NCBI GenBank assembly: GCA_027919835.1
Contig: JANVFP010000011.1
Location: 62,001 to 126,000, forward strand
Direction of reading: 5' to 3'
DNA from: Lentinula raphanica
Taxonomy: Eukaryota; Basidiomycota; Agaricomycetes; Agaricales; Omphalotaceae
DNA: 64,000 bases
Position 1 is the first letter of the stretch; each line of letters begins with the position of its first letter. This document shows, piece by piece, positions 11,701 to 23,479 of this stretch. The notes beneath the pieces are model-generated. The model did no database searches, was not told the DNA's origin, and saw nothing but the letters and a program-made list of their open reading frames with translations. The position numbers and the translations under genes were made by a program.

Positions 11701-13376
11701 GTTGATTTGCTGTCATATTGGCTGTATGCTGTATGCTCCAGTGGCTAGGAGAGCAGTCAACCTCAGGAGTCTACATAAGGTAGTATCCATACATTGTTCA
11801 CTCAGGCTCATGCCATGATGGACGACTTTGGGAAATGAAGTCACTTCGACACTCTCAAGTTGAGTTTCACATACCGATTATTCAAGTTACTCCCTGAACA
11901 CACTGTTTTCATAGATCCTCATTAACATTCATCTCCAGTGCGACAGATACCCACAGAAACCGCTTCGAGTGCCTTCATTCCTCGTACCCGAGCGCGGTAA
12001 CAACGAACTCGAAAATTGCCGGGCTCAATCGATCCATCATCCAATCTATCCATCATTACCCTTCACTGATTGTTCTGAGTGACTTGCCAACTCGAAAGTT
12101 GAAGGCTCTCGGCGATCCGAAAGTCTCCACAACGGTGAGAAAACACGAAGCTTGTTTCCAGTGTATAGCTTGCGAAAACAAGATGATTCAACGAAAACTC
12201 TAGAAACGGCGTCTCGATTATCATGTTCAACTCGAAATCTCCATTGAATATCATTCATCCTCGTCTTCAGCGCATGGTCCTTGTTAGAACAATGAGGATA
12301 ATATTAAAGGTCGTGGTAGATCCCTGAAGGCCTGAAGACTGGGCTTCAAGGTACAGTGAATATTCTCACATCGACGGCAACGATGGATAGGAAATCCAGT
12401 CGAACGCCGAGCAAGGGGGTGTTCATACGAACACGTTCCGAGGTGAGTTCTCCCTCAATTTCGCGGATTTTTTTCTCTCGCGAGTTCACCGTTCACCCCC
12501 CAGTTCCTGTATGCCTGTTCTACTCGTATTCTTCGGTATGTGTATATCTCGCAGCCTCCGAATTCAACTTCGAATTCTCTTCGATTTATGTCGCCGTCTG
12601 AAATCTTTCGCCATTTCGTCGTTTCACGTTCAGTGTCAGAACTTTGAACCTGAAAAGATTTCAAGAAAAAGACATGAGACGAAGAGTCGTGCGCAGGCTG
12701 CTGACCTCGTTCATATAAAAAAGACAATAATACGCTGCTAGTGTTTAATTCTGGAATTCGAATTCTAATCTTGAACAAGCTCGCTAGTCTTTTCTCAGTC
12801 CCTTGTTGAAGATACCGTGACTAACTTCTTCTATGCCATCGATAAGGCCTCCCCAGACTTTTCTAGTTCCAATTTCCAAGTTCCAAGCTCCAACTTCCTC
12901 TGCTAAACCAGAATTCGCCGTCGATATTATTGATCATGAATCGTTGAATATCGAGTTATCAACCGGGTAAACTACACCAACGGAAATCCGTGTTTAAAGC
13001 TTCCAGAGGCACCACTGCGGTATGTATTGATCTGCTATTACCTGTCCTGTTGTATGTCGTACGACATGTGCATTCTGACTGTTCTGACTGTTTTGACTAT
13101 TATTTCTCTCTCTCAGGCTTTACTGGCTGCCATGAAGGCGAGGTGAGGCTATGTGGTTGATAGGAAGGTTGTTTTGTTGTCGTCAGATAGATGAACGCGT
13201 TAGCAGTGACGGTGACGGTTACAACGTTCAAAAGCAAAAACATTTTTCAAATTTCCCCGGCGGTCAAGTCCCCATGCACTCGAGCTCCCGTCTCAGATCG
13301 TGGTCATCGTGATAAGTATTAGGTGTTGTATAAAGCTGTACATATCGATATAGCTTCCACCATCCAACGAACATCA
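8797..13376. other. Gene-poor region of about 4.6 kb
   Basis: I find only short open frames without family resemblance or a convincing exon chain. Pyrimidine-rich stretches occur near 8930-9000 and 9680-9720. Small tandem repeats occur at 10234-10266, around 10425-10443 (repeated GTTACGACC units) and around 11100-11117 (CACGGTT units). Strong donor-like sites such as AAAGTAAGT near 10640 leave room for a noncoding spliced transcript, but nothing proves one. Confidence 0.45.
10234..10266. repeat. 11-bp tandem repeat, three exact copies
   Basis: AGTCTTTTCAT is present three times head to tail without mismatch, inside the gene-poor region. It may be simple slippage or a repeated protein-binding site. 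Confidence 0.85.
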
Positions 13377-13854
13377 TCATGATGCCGATCGCCAGGCGGC
13401 CTTCCATGCTTCATCATGCTTGTGATTGCGAACCTCGATGCATTGTATGTATACTATATATTTGACTGAAAGAAATTCCAGCGATTTCAGAGCATCATGT
13501 TCGTCAAATTTATACACGGAGAAGCGAGGTATTTTGAGCGCGTCTGAGTAGTCAATGTTGATACTCACGATCTCAGGCAAGGCGCCTTTCTAATAGGAGC
13601 AATTACTCCTTCCATTCCGAGTCAATGGTCCATCTCGAACGTCAAAGTCTGAGTCGACGCGGGTTTTTCGCACTTGGAAGTTGGGATGAAATTTTTCTTG
13701 AGATAATGCAGTACTTGTGGTCAGTGATATCAATGCTGGGGAACTTCCGAGATACATACTAGAATCTTTGGCTGTCCATGACGGTTAGCTCGTCTTCCGA
13801 GTGTTGAACAACGTCATGTTTAGCATATATCTTGTCACGGCGAGCATCACCCAT
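13377..13854 (-). CDS. Small three-exon gene of unknown function (115 residues)
   Basis: A consistent chain can be assembled on the minus strand. Exon 1 is 13854-13760 (MGDARRDKIYAKHDVVQHSE...). The intron 13759-13714 has a GTATGT donor. Exon 2 is 13713-13674 (TALSQEKFHPNFQ). The intron 13673-13590 has a GTGCGA donor and TATTAG acceptor. Exon 3 is 13589-13377 (KGALPEIVSINIDYSDALKI ... HDEAWKAAWRSAS, stop). Phases fit: 95 + 40 nt is a multiple of 3 and exon 3 is open to its stop. Without the second splice the frame stays open for 72 residues. The composition (many D, E, K, H) looks like real protein, with no signal peptide or membrane segment. I do not recognise the family. It sits alone inside the gene-poor region. 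Confidence 0.45.
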
Positions 13855-14945
13855 ACTGCTAAATGCTACTATGACCGGAGATAGTGAGCGACAGGTTGCC
13901 CCAGTAGGCTGCCGCAGGCTTAATTCTAGCGCTGTATTTCACGGACACTCACCGTGACATACACGAATCTCGGAATATGATAGGTAGCTCGATTCCGTTG
14001 TATTCAAAACACCTTTCAACGTTATACTAATACTATGTTGATGATGTCCATTGTCCTACGTATGAGTATGTATACGACATTTTCAGAGTCTCGAACAGTT
14101 ACATACCTCAGTCTGAAATACGAATATCTGATGATATCTGAACTAGCGCAAATCATGCACGATGGCAGATTGACAGTGCGGGCTCGAGTGGGATGTCTCT
14201 GGATAGCTTTGAAGTGGCACTATGGCGGCGATTGCTTGATGCATAGTGTGATTCATATGTACCACCAGTCATCAGGACCATGTATGCAAAGATAACTGAT
14301 AACAGTGTGGTCGAGGCGCAGCATGTTAACCTAAGTACATGGAGGCTTGATCAATTAGCCTACTAGACTATAGAGGAGACACTAAAAACATTATCTGGAT
14401 AGTGTCACTATGCCTGAACTTACCTTGTATGTACTAAACATAAGACTATACATAGCCGCACTAACACAAAGTTCATAGAGCATGTTCAACGACGTCGATA
14501 GAATCCAAGTGCAATTCGGAGCGGAGATATGAAGATATGATAACGATTATACACATATAGCAGTTATTAAGGTTAGGGTTAGGACCTCGGAAGATCGAAA
14601 AAAAAGGAGCCTGCCCAGCCAGAGTGGCCGATGCAGGACAGGAAAATATTGGGACGGTGCATAAGCCTGAGCCTATACAAGCCGCAGACACCCTTTGTAT
14701 GGACAAGGTCGCCGTGCTATGAAGGATCTCCACGGCCCACAAACCCGGGTACGTGAAGGGGCTTGTGCCATCAAGGTAAGTATGAGTTGTTCAGAAGTTC
14801 AGAGCTGGCTTATATAGTGTCTGAGATGCGCACGGACCATTTACTTACACGTGATGAGTTTTCGCGTCATTCTCGCGCGTCTGCTCTCCAGTTCTGATGC
14901 ATTGATGGCTTACCGTGTTACTCTTCTTCTCTTTTGCTATCCAAG
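13855..14945. other. Intergenic region upstream of the mitochondrial carrier gene
   Basis: No coding chain was recognised. It holds a short telomere-like motif (14571-14583) and a TATATAG at 14811-14817, about 130 nt upstream of the carrier ATG, which is a possible TATA box. Confidence 0.35.
14571..14583 (+). repeat. Short interstitial telomere-like repeat
   Basis: GGTTAGGGTTAGG matches about two units of the TTAGGG repeat used by most filamentous fungi. Two units may be chance. Confidence 0.4.
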
Positions 14946-16589
14946 ATGGCCTCGAAATCGAGCTGGCAGGCGACGGTGAATGAGCTGATATCTGGCAGCG
15001 TTGGAGGGGCAGCTCAGGTCCTCGTGGGGCATCCTTTGGATACAGTCAAGACTCGGGCACAGATCGCTCCTAGTACGTATATAACTTTCGAGCCTTTATA
15101 TCCAATCTTGTTCTGATTTCTGGTATAGAGGGAATGTTTGTGAGCATTGGACGAGAATCATCTTCAAATCGATCGTTTTACATGCTTTAGAAAGGACCAG
15201 TAGATATCATTGCACAAACCGTTAGAAAGGAAGGGTTCTTTGCCCTGTATAAAGGTATCTCAATATCTTCAAACTTCAGTCGAGTTCTACGCGTCGAACA
15301 TGATGCAAATCTAGGGATGGTCAGCCCTCTTCTCGGTATAGCAGGTGTCAACTCACTTCTCTTCGCGGCTTATGGTATCTCCAAAAGGATCGTGTCACCC
15401 TATCCTCAGCTCTCACTACGAGAAACATCACTCGCTGGTGCCATGGCTGGCGCAGCTAATGCTATACTTGCTAGCCCAGGTATGCATGGTTTGTAACTCA
15501 AGATCCATACGTCCATATCCATTCTTCATCAATTGCAGTGGAAATGTTCAAAGTTCGAATGCAAGGACAATATGGAGGGGCACAAGATAAGCGGTTGAGT
15601 GCGGTAGCTAGAGAGATGTGGAGTCAATGGGGATTTAGAAAGGGTGTCATGCGTGGCTACTGGGTCAGTGACGGTCTACATAAACGTATTGAAGATTCAC
15701 CTTCGGATTACGCGCAGGTGACCGTGGCTCGGGAAATACCAGCATATGCAGGGTACGGTTCTTTACTCTCTCTCATCCTATCGTACTTAGCTGCAGTACA
15801 GATTCTACACCGGTAATCAAACCACTATCTCGAACCGCGTGTTGTGTTCATTGAACCGTCCCAGCTTATGAGTTCTCAAAACGTAAATTTGCCTCAATAT
15901 ATGGGTCGGAATTGCCTGTATGGGCACTATTGGCTAGCGGATCGACTGGCGGGGTGAGTTAGCCCATTTCGTGACCGTAAGACGGATGGTATTAAACGGT
16001 CCTTGTAAACTACAACTTCAAGATTGCATACTGGATATCATGTTATCCGTTAGGTACCCGTCTCTATTTCGCCTCCCCGGTGAACATCAGCTCATTCGGT
16101 TGTACCCCCTTCATGTACATAGATGTGATCAAATCTCGCGTTCAGCTTCGCCAAACGCCACCGATGGGTACCCCTGTACAGTATATCGCTCACGAAACCA
16201 AGACTATCTTAGCTGAATCGGGGGTGTGAGTATGCTTTGCTGTTTTTTGAGACCGAGGACATGATTCATCTGCGCATACGCTGTTTAGGAAAGGACTCTT
16301 CAGTGGTCTTACGCCGTCTTGTGAGCAAGTTAAACTTCAATCTCCGAGGCTACATTATTGACTGTGTTCTCGTTATTTCTTAGTGATACGAAGGTCAGAG
16401 TTATCTTGAACTCGTCATTGTCTCCCCAATATCTGATTCGTGGGTGTTGTAGTATACCCGCAGCCGCGGCTACCTTTGCAGCTTTCGAGATTACTCGAGG
16501 CAAGTCCCTCCCGCCTTTCTCAAATCTTTTCTGATGATGCTGACGCCTTGCATCGACTAGAATACCTCGCGGAGTTCACTGGAGTCTAA
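14946..16589 (+). CDS. Mitochondrial carrier of the Ymc1/Ymc2 type
   Basis: Exchanges organic acids or amino acids across the inner mitochondrial membrane; the exact substrate cannot be read from sequence. Three carrier repeats of the solcar family are visible. Repeat 1 has GHPLDTVKTRAQ, repeat 2 has ASPVEMFKVRMQGQYGG, and repeat 3 has CYPLDVIKSRVQLR, each with the PxD/ExxK/R signature. Between them lie LYKGMVSPLLGIAGVNSLLF and YWVTVAREIPAYAGFY, typical of Ymc-like carriers. The start at 14946 gives MASKSSWQATVNELI. The gene has many short introns. Two are odd: a 10-nt internal exon (16384-16393) that must be included to keep TPSLIRSIPAAAATF intact, and a GC-AG intron (16500-16560) before the last exon, which ends EYLAEFTGV. 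Confidence 0.88.
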
Positions 16590-16846
16590 AGTGTCGCAAT
16601 GCGAAGCAATGCTGTCCCAAACGAGTATGATATTCTGCTCCTCCAGGATCAATCGTGTGGATACTTTACGGAGAACGATTATAAACCGATTCCACGGAAT
16701 AGTTTATGTGTATTCCCGGTATGCTCGATCATAATTTGGCTTTACTCTCCTTGGGTCTCGTTTCGAGATGAGTCACCCAGGGTATCCTATTACTCGGGAA
16801 GGATTCTTTCCGTGGAGCTGAGCAGTGAGGTGGAATAGATATCGAA

Positions 16847-17365
16847 TCAATCTGTGTTCAACTGGAAAACAACCTGGAACATTATGTACTCACCCCAAAC
16901 TTCACTTCCCTCAATCGCGGGACCGTGAACGAGGTAGACATCGCTTCTCGGAAGGTCTGGGGACATGCGGAAAAACACGTTGGAGCCACAGTTTGAGCAG
17001 AAATATCTGGTCAGAGGTTTCCCGGTGTTGGTATCTTTGTCTTCGTAGGGCTTGAGTGCGTCCCGCCCCGTGAGTAGTTTGAAGGACTGAATACCGTACG
17101 GTCATGTACAACGATGCAGTCGAAGAGACAGATTTTAGCTACTCAGAATATCAATATCAAGAACTTTATCACGCACCTCATCCTTGAACCAAATATTCAT
17201 CATAAACGCAGACCCGCTTGCTTTCTGGCAATTCTTACAATGACAAACGAGATAGTGGACTGGGTCGCCTTTGACGGTGAATGTGATTGCGCCACATAAG
17301 CAAGACCCATTCCGGACTGTATCTTTGGATGTGGCTGGATGCGTAGTAGCGATAGCTGTGCTCAT
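16847..17365 (-). CDS. GFA/CENP-V-like (Mss4-like fold) zinc-binding protein
   Basis: Family members bind zinc through paired cysteines and some act on glutathione-aldehyde adducts. Exon 1 (from 17365) has the signature [17 protein letters not shown] followed by [20 protein letters not shown]. It ends at a GTGCGT donor, and exon 2 continues [34 protein letters not shown] and [10 protein letters not shown]. The CxxC pairs needed for zinc are all present. The C-terminus is odd: after EGSEVW the usual basic tail is not seen. The unspliced frame stops at 16847, while splicing a GTGAGT intron would carry a different tail to 16773. The substrate is unknown. Confidence 0.75.
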
Positions 17366-18437
17366 GATGGATGAAAACTATTTCCAAGGACCAAGTACTC
17401 GGCGTTGTGTAGTAATCGTCATGGTTCGGTCGAAGGAACGGCTATCGGCAATGTCGATAACCGAGGAAATCACGTGCATGAGATAACCAGCTTTGACCGG
17501 TCGACCGTTGGATGGTTGAACGTTCACTCCATGGACACTGGACAACGCTCGCGGCTCAGCCTCTACTCCAATTAAGCATCATGCTACGCGCTCCACAAGT
17601 GATTAGCTCGATGCTGTGTACTAAGAAGAGGGATGAAATGGAGTACTGGAATCTCAAGAGAAGCTTCAATCCAACCTTGCCACATTTTGCTATCGAAGCC
17701 CGGGGCCCCGTTCCTCAGCTGCCATGTGAGTGCAGAATCATGCAGTAGTTGAAGCATATCGCTGACTTTGTTTCAGAAAAGGTATAATCGTCAGTGTGCC
17801 TGTAAATATGCCCATCACAATTCCGATACCGAATAAAATCCGTTTTTTCGTTGTGAAACAAGTGCATTTTGGAAAGCAGGAAAGCAGTATCAAATAGACT
17901 GATCCTCAGGTCAAAGTGTGTACTATGTTCAATCGATGTGACTGACTTATCCAACAGGCCCATGCCCTAGAACGTATCGTGACGAAAAGATGAATATCCT
18001 GAACTGTTTCTCAATCACGCTCGGAAAAAACCCATGCTCATTCGTATGCTTGCTGCCCCAGGAGTACATTCAAGGACCATGCTGGCAAGGCACATACACC
18101 ATGCAATATGCTCGTTCCTCGCCTTCGTATTCGTCGCTGTATTCGCGGAAGTTCCAGATTGGACTTGTAGTCCCCCTCCTCTCGGTCACATTGGGCTGCC
18201 AAGAGCTTTATTCGAGGCCGTCTTCTTTCCTCGTGGCTCTTGTCTTACCAATCTGCACGGTATGAAGCAAGAGGCTCTCTCAAGGAAAGGGGCCATAATC
18301 GGCTTAGTGTCCACTAGAGATTTGTGTTACGAATTACAATGCTGGTCTGCGCTTCTACATGTTCCTTGGGATCATATAAGTATGCTGGAACGATGTTCCG
18401 TGCGATTTCAGGTCTGAAAAGCCCCAGTCATTTGGAA
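17366..18437. other. Intergenic region between GFA-like and GH92 genes
   Basis: This 1.07-kb stretch separates divergently transcribed genes and should contain both promoters. A plus-strand open frame of 127 codons at 18034-18417 shows no family features and ends just before the mannosidase, so I treat it as chance. Confidence 0.4.
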
Positions 18438-21400
18438 ATGTATTTGTCGGCTGTTCTCCCTCTGTTGACTTCGTTTATCCTGCCTTGTATCGCGGATCTA
18501 TTCATTGCAAACCCTGCCGATTATGTTCTGCCCTTCATTGGCACGACGAACGGAGGCCATGTATTCCCTGGTAAGCTTTCCAATGTATGAATTTCGTGTA
18601 TTTGATATAATGTGCTGATATGTTTCAGGTGCGACTCTTCCACATGGAATGGTGAAGGCAGGACTAGACACAAACTCCCCTGGAAATGTACGCCTTTGTT
18701 AGGCTTGGTTCATAACAGACGATCTCAATGTGATCAACAGCAAGCGGGATATGATGCTGATCCACAGTACTATGCTATCGGGTTTTCGCAACTGCACGAT
18801 TCAGGAACAGGTGGTGTCAGTTCTAATCATCGACTACTTTCTCTCTGGCAGGGTATCGTTAATGTGTTGAAGGTAGTCGGCATCCCTTTCAAATTTCAAA
18901 ATCTGGCCATTTACTTCCTGTCCGTCTTTCACCGAATGTCCTACCTCTCCTTCTAGTCGAGCCGTTCCGAGGAAGATATTGTCTGATGGTGATTATACTC
19001 TATGTTGTTTTGATGCACTACCCGCTCATGTTTTCCAAAGGCTCTTCCGACGATGCTGCTTCTCCTGGATATTTCGCGTCCAACCTGTCTACCAACATCC
19101 AAGTGGAACTCACAACTACTCGACGCACAGCCCTCCATCGATACACTTTCCCCGCCAACTCCTCCGAACCTCGATTACTCGTTGACCTAACAGACGACGG
19201 TCTTCAAAGTGGTTACGACGTGACGTTGCTCATCGACCCCGCATCGGGGCGTGTAACAGGTGACGCTTGGTTTGAGGGAAGTTTTGGACCTGGAGCATAC
19301 CATCTATTTACCTGTGTGGATTTTAAGGGAGAAGGTTATGATTTCAGTGGTCCCACACAATACGGCTCATGGTCATTCAACACAATCACCCAGAACAAGA
19401 CGAATCTCAGTGGTGTCTACAGTGGTTCTTCTGGTGCCCTGCTAACGTTCCCACCTGCAACGAACGGAACGACGTCGATCCTGGTTCGCGTTGGAGTGTC
19501 ATTTATATCCAGTGCTCAGGCATGTTCAAACGCGGAGACAGAGATATCGGATTGGGACTTTGAGCGTGTTCATTCTGATGCGCTTGCAGAATGGAACGAG
19601 CTTTTGGGAAGAGTTCAGGTTGATCCTACTGGTGTCGAAGAGGAGAAAATCCAACTGTTCTATTCCTCAGTAAGCAGCGTGTAGGTTTCGTCTCTGTTCC
19701 TCTCTTACTCACGACGTACTAGTTATACAGGACGCATATTGTTCCAGCAGATTGTGCGCCAGTCTGAACTCCTCCTAAGCTCAACTCACCATTTTGTCAG
19801 ATTCAGGAGAGAACCCAAGATGGCAGTCGGCAGAGCCTTACTACGATTCGTACTATTGTAACTGGGACACCTTCCGCACATTATATCCTCTCTTCTCTCT
19901 CCATGATCCCGAAAGATTCGCTCTCATCACAAGAGCCATGATAGACATTTGGAGATTCGAGGGATGGCTTCCGGAATGCCGCGGTGCCACGATCCAGCAG
20001 TGGGTACAAGGAGGAAGCAGTGAGTGAGGTCAAGTGAAGGTGTACCTTGCTTTCTCATTCTTGGAGCTAAACCCAGACGCCGATCCGATCCTTGGAGAAT
20101 TCTTCGTCAAGTATGTTTTGCACGCCTCTTCAGATTCGCAGCTTCGACTCATGTCTGCATTTATTACTAGATACCATGAACATGCCAGTGATCTAAATAT
20201 ATCCATCTCGGACTTGTACGCGTCTCTTCTCACTGACTCGCAAGACGAGCCTGGTGATTGGGATTTACAAGGCCGTCAGGCTAACGCGTGGAATAATCTG
20301 GGTAAGTCATTCTACACATCACTCGTTCAGTGTTTCTTCTACATAATCATGATCAATTTTAGATTATGTTCCGGACGAATTTGATTCAGATTTCGACGGT
20401 ACCAACACAAGGCAAGTGTCAAGGACACTGGAGGTAACGCCAAGTATCGACGTACATCTCTATCTAAGCTCATGATTCGCGAACTCGGCAGTACGCTTTC
20501 GGAGATTTTGCCATATCGCAGGTTGCCAGAGTGCTTGGCAATAACACGGATGCCGCCAAGGTTGGTCGTAGGAATACGTGTATCACTGTCCCCTTTTGAT
20601 CATTCACCCTTCAATTGCAGTTTGCTCAGAGAGCTAATGGTTCATTCAATATGTGGAACCCGAATGTCACTCTTCCTGGTTTCCCTAGTGTTGTTGGTAT
20701 GATGCAAGTATGTTGTCAACCTCTTAGAGAAGGTCTGACGTATCGCTGAACACTGAGATCTTCCATAGCAAAAGTCAAGCACCGGGGCCTTCGATATGTA
20801 CACGGATCCTCGACATTGCAGTGTAAATGACCCCACACATTCCACTTGCTATCTAGACAGTAACAATCATGATGGCTTTTACGAATCTTCTCCGATGGTG
20901 GTAGGTCCATTCATTTGTATCTCTCACTCGTGAATCACTCATCTTTGCTCTTTCGCGTATCATGTAGTACTCACAAGTGAGTCCTCGATTGGCAACTAAT
21001 TCGAATATTCGCCCATTCATTGCGCCATGATAGTTCGTACCGCACGACACTGCCCAACTCATAGCGCTACAGGGAGGCAACGAGAACTTTATCGAGAGGC
21101 TGAATATCATCTTCAACCAAAGCTACTTCGACCCTACCGATGAACCATCCCAGCAAATCCCATTCATGTACCACTATGCCAACCGTCCCGGATTGAGTAC
21201 AAAACAATCGAGAGTTGTTATATCCGAGTCATACAATACCAGTGTTTCTGGTCTGCCAGGAAATGATGATTCAGGTTCGTCTTTTCTTCAATATATTGCG
21301 TTTCCGCAAAGAGTTTGCTCTCAACGTTTGTCGAATTGCAGGCGCAATGGGCAGTTACGCAGTGTTCCTTTTGGCTGGCTTGTATCCGGTCCCGGCAACG

Positions 21401-21769
21401 ACCCAGTACCTTCTTTCATCGCCGTTCTTCCCTTCTATATCATTCTCTAATCCACTTTTCAATACTACAACAACTATCAAAGCCAACAATTGGGCTGGCA
21501 ATCCCGCAGATGGCGTTGGTACAGTCTATGTCTCGGTACGCCTTTTCCTTTCCTTTCCTATGCTGCAATTTTTGAGCATATCATCGCCCTATCAGAATGT
21601 CGTAGTCAACGGAGAACAGTACAAATCGAATTGCTATCTCGAGTGGGACCTGTTCAAAATGGATACGGTGGTTGAGCTTACCCTATCAGACGATAACAGT
21701 CTTGGATGTGGGGACGGAACAGAGGCTTTACCTCCTTCGCTCTCCACGGGTGGTTTCGACACTGAATAG
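18438..21769 (+). CDS. Secreted GH92 alpha-1,2-mannosidase
   Basis: GH92 enzymes trim alpha-mannosides from glycoproteins or cell-wall mannan using calcium. The start at 18438 gives a clear signal peptide (MYLSAVLPLLTSFILPCIA). Family motifs then appear in order: YVLPFIGTTNGGHVFPG, ATLPHGMVKAGLDTNSPGN, GYDADPQYYAIGFSQLHDSG (catalytic-domain start), SASLSNFKIWP, ASPGYFASNLSTNI, the beta-domain, NPRWQSAEPYYDSYYCNWDT, and GWLPECRGATIQQWVQGGS. In the C-terminal part come HCSVNDPTHSTCYLDSNNHD, FMYHYANRPGLST, NDDSGAMGSYAVFLLAGLYP and GGFDTE. Over ten short introns interrupt the frame; one joins GTGG to SASLSN using a TAG acceptor near 18870. Length (about 790 residues) is normal for the family. The gene looks intact. 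Confidence 0.9.
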
Positions 21770-22036
21770 TGTCCATAGGTCGGCCATAGGTATCGAACGT
21801 GCTTCGCACCAAAATATATCTATTCGAATCATGTCCATCTACTAGCAATTGAACATAACAGAGGGTCATGGCTATCATGCTATCGTACAATTACAAAACA
21901 TCTGTCGTAGACTTTTCTTTGATTTCATGTCTGTCGTGTCAGTCGCACCTTCGGTAGGTGAAGCCGTTTTCGTCTCTGCAGGTAATCACTTGGCTGTAAG
22001 AGGGACGTTGAATGACTGTTGTGACTGCGCAACACG

Positions 22037-23479
22037 CTACTTACGAAGCTCTGGGGTGTCAGCGTAGGCGAGGTGCATGCCCCATTCAGGGTATCTGGCT
22101 CCCTTGGTAGCGTCAGATTTCTCAATGTACTCGCGAACGAGTTTGAGATCCTCTTCGGTCAATTTCACGTTCACAGCTCCGAGATTTTCTTCAAGGTATT
22201 TGACCTACACAATCAGGAGAAGAAAAATTTCAGTACGAGCTAGTCGGGAGGATTCGTGATCTAGTTTCGAACCTTCTTTGTGCCCGGGATTGGAATGATA
22301 TCGTCACCTTGAGCCAAGAGCCAGGCCAAAGCGACCTGACCGGCGGTGGCATTGTGCTTCTTTCCAATCTCCTTCAAACCATCAGCAAGTTTCAAGATGT
22401 TCGGGAAGTTTTCTTGGCTGTATTTGGGGAATATCTTGCGGAAGTCTCCTTCCGGGAAATCAGCTGCAGATTTCTATGTTATGATGAACAGTATCAGTTC
22501 CCAGGAACACTTATACGTCGAAACCAAGTACACGACAGAGTACGTACCACCTGCCCGGTCAGAATGCCACGTCCCAGAGGAGAGTATGCGACGATAGTGA
22601 TACCGAGCTCCCTGCAGACTTTAAGGACACCGATCTGGTCATCTTCAATCTCCAGGTTGAATGGAGAGTACTCGACTTGGACAGCTGAGATGGGGTGCAC
22701 AGCGTGTGCTCTGCGGATTGTAGCAGCGGAAACTTCTGAAAGACCAATGTACTTGACTTTTCCTTCCCTAAGAAAAGTTTATCGTGAGTCTCACGGTACG
22801 ATACGGCGAAGGGAGACATATCGGTACTTTACTAGTTGCGCCATCGCTCCCACAGAAACCTATCGAAACCGTCAACTCCGTGATTGTAATCATTCGAAAG
22901 GAGTTCTTCCCTACCTCGATGGGTACGGCGACATCCGCACGCTATCCATTCGAGGATCAGCGCTGATATGCAGGAATAGAAATTCGACCTCACATGAAGG
23001 TACAACAAGTCGACAGTTGGTATGTCGAGCTTCTTCAATGACTTGTTTGTAGCCTCGATAATGTAATCGGCATCCCCATTGACAAGGCGAACTTCCGGCT
23101 TGTGGTAGTAGCCAACTTTGGTCGCGATAAAGACCTTGTCGCGATTTCCGGTGCGTTTCAGCCACTTTCCAATGAGTTCCTCGTTATCCTTGAAAATCCG
23201 TGTCAGGAAATAGATGTTTCGATCTACAATCGGACGCACATTATAGATATCTGCGGTGTCCCAAAGTCTGCAACCTTTTTCGAAAGCAGCATCAAGGACC
23301 TTGGAATGACACAAGTTTTCCTATGGGCTATTTTGCAATAAGTTGACGGGAAGTATACTTACCTTGAATCTCTCTTCATCGGAGGTCACTGCTTCACCAT
23401 AAAATCCAGAAAGACCCATGGCACCATAGCCAATGGCAGAGACTTTAGCATCACCGATCTTGCGAAGAGGTAGAGACAT
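22037..23479 (-). CDS. Aldo-keto reductase (AKR13/YakC-like)
   Basis: NADPH-dependent reductases of aldehydes and ketones with a TIM-barrel fold. From the ATG at 23479: [20 protein letters not shown] with MGLSGFYG, then [10 protein letters not shown] (catalytic Asp and Tyr), [12 protein letters not shown] (catalytic Lys), [15 protein letters not shown] (catalytic His), [20 protein letters not shown], and [18 protein letters not shown]. It continues with [37 protein letters not shown], and a C-terminus ending near [14 protein letters not shown]. All four tetrad residues are present. It is divergent from the GMC oxidoreductase gene. A GTAAGT at the stop codon could act as a donor for a longer tail, but the simple stop fits the family length. 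Confidence 0.88.

Noticed and set aside
18034..18417. 127-codon plus-strand open frame just before the mannosidase gene
   Set aside because: No family features, unusual composition and no splice link to the mannosidase start; treated as chance.
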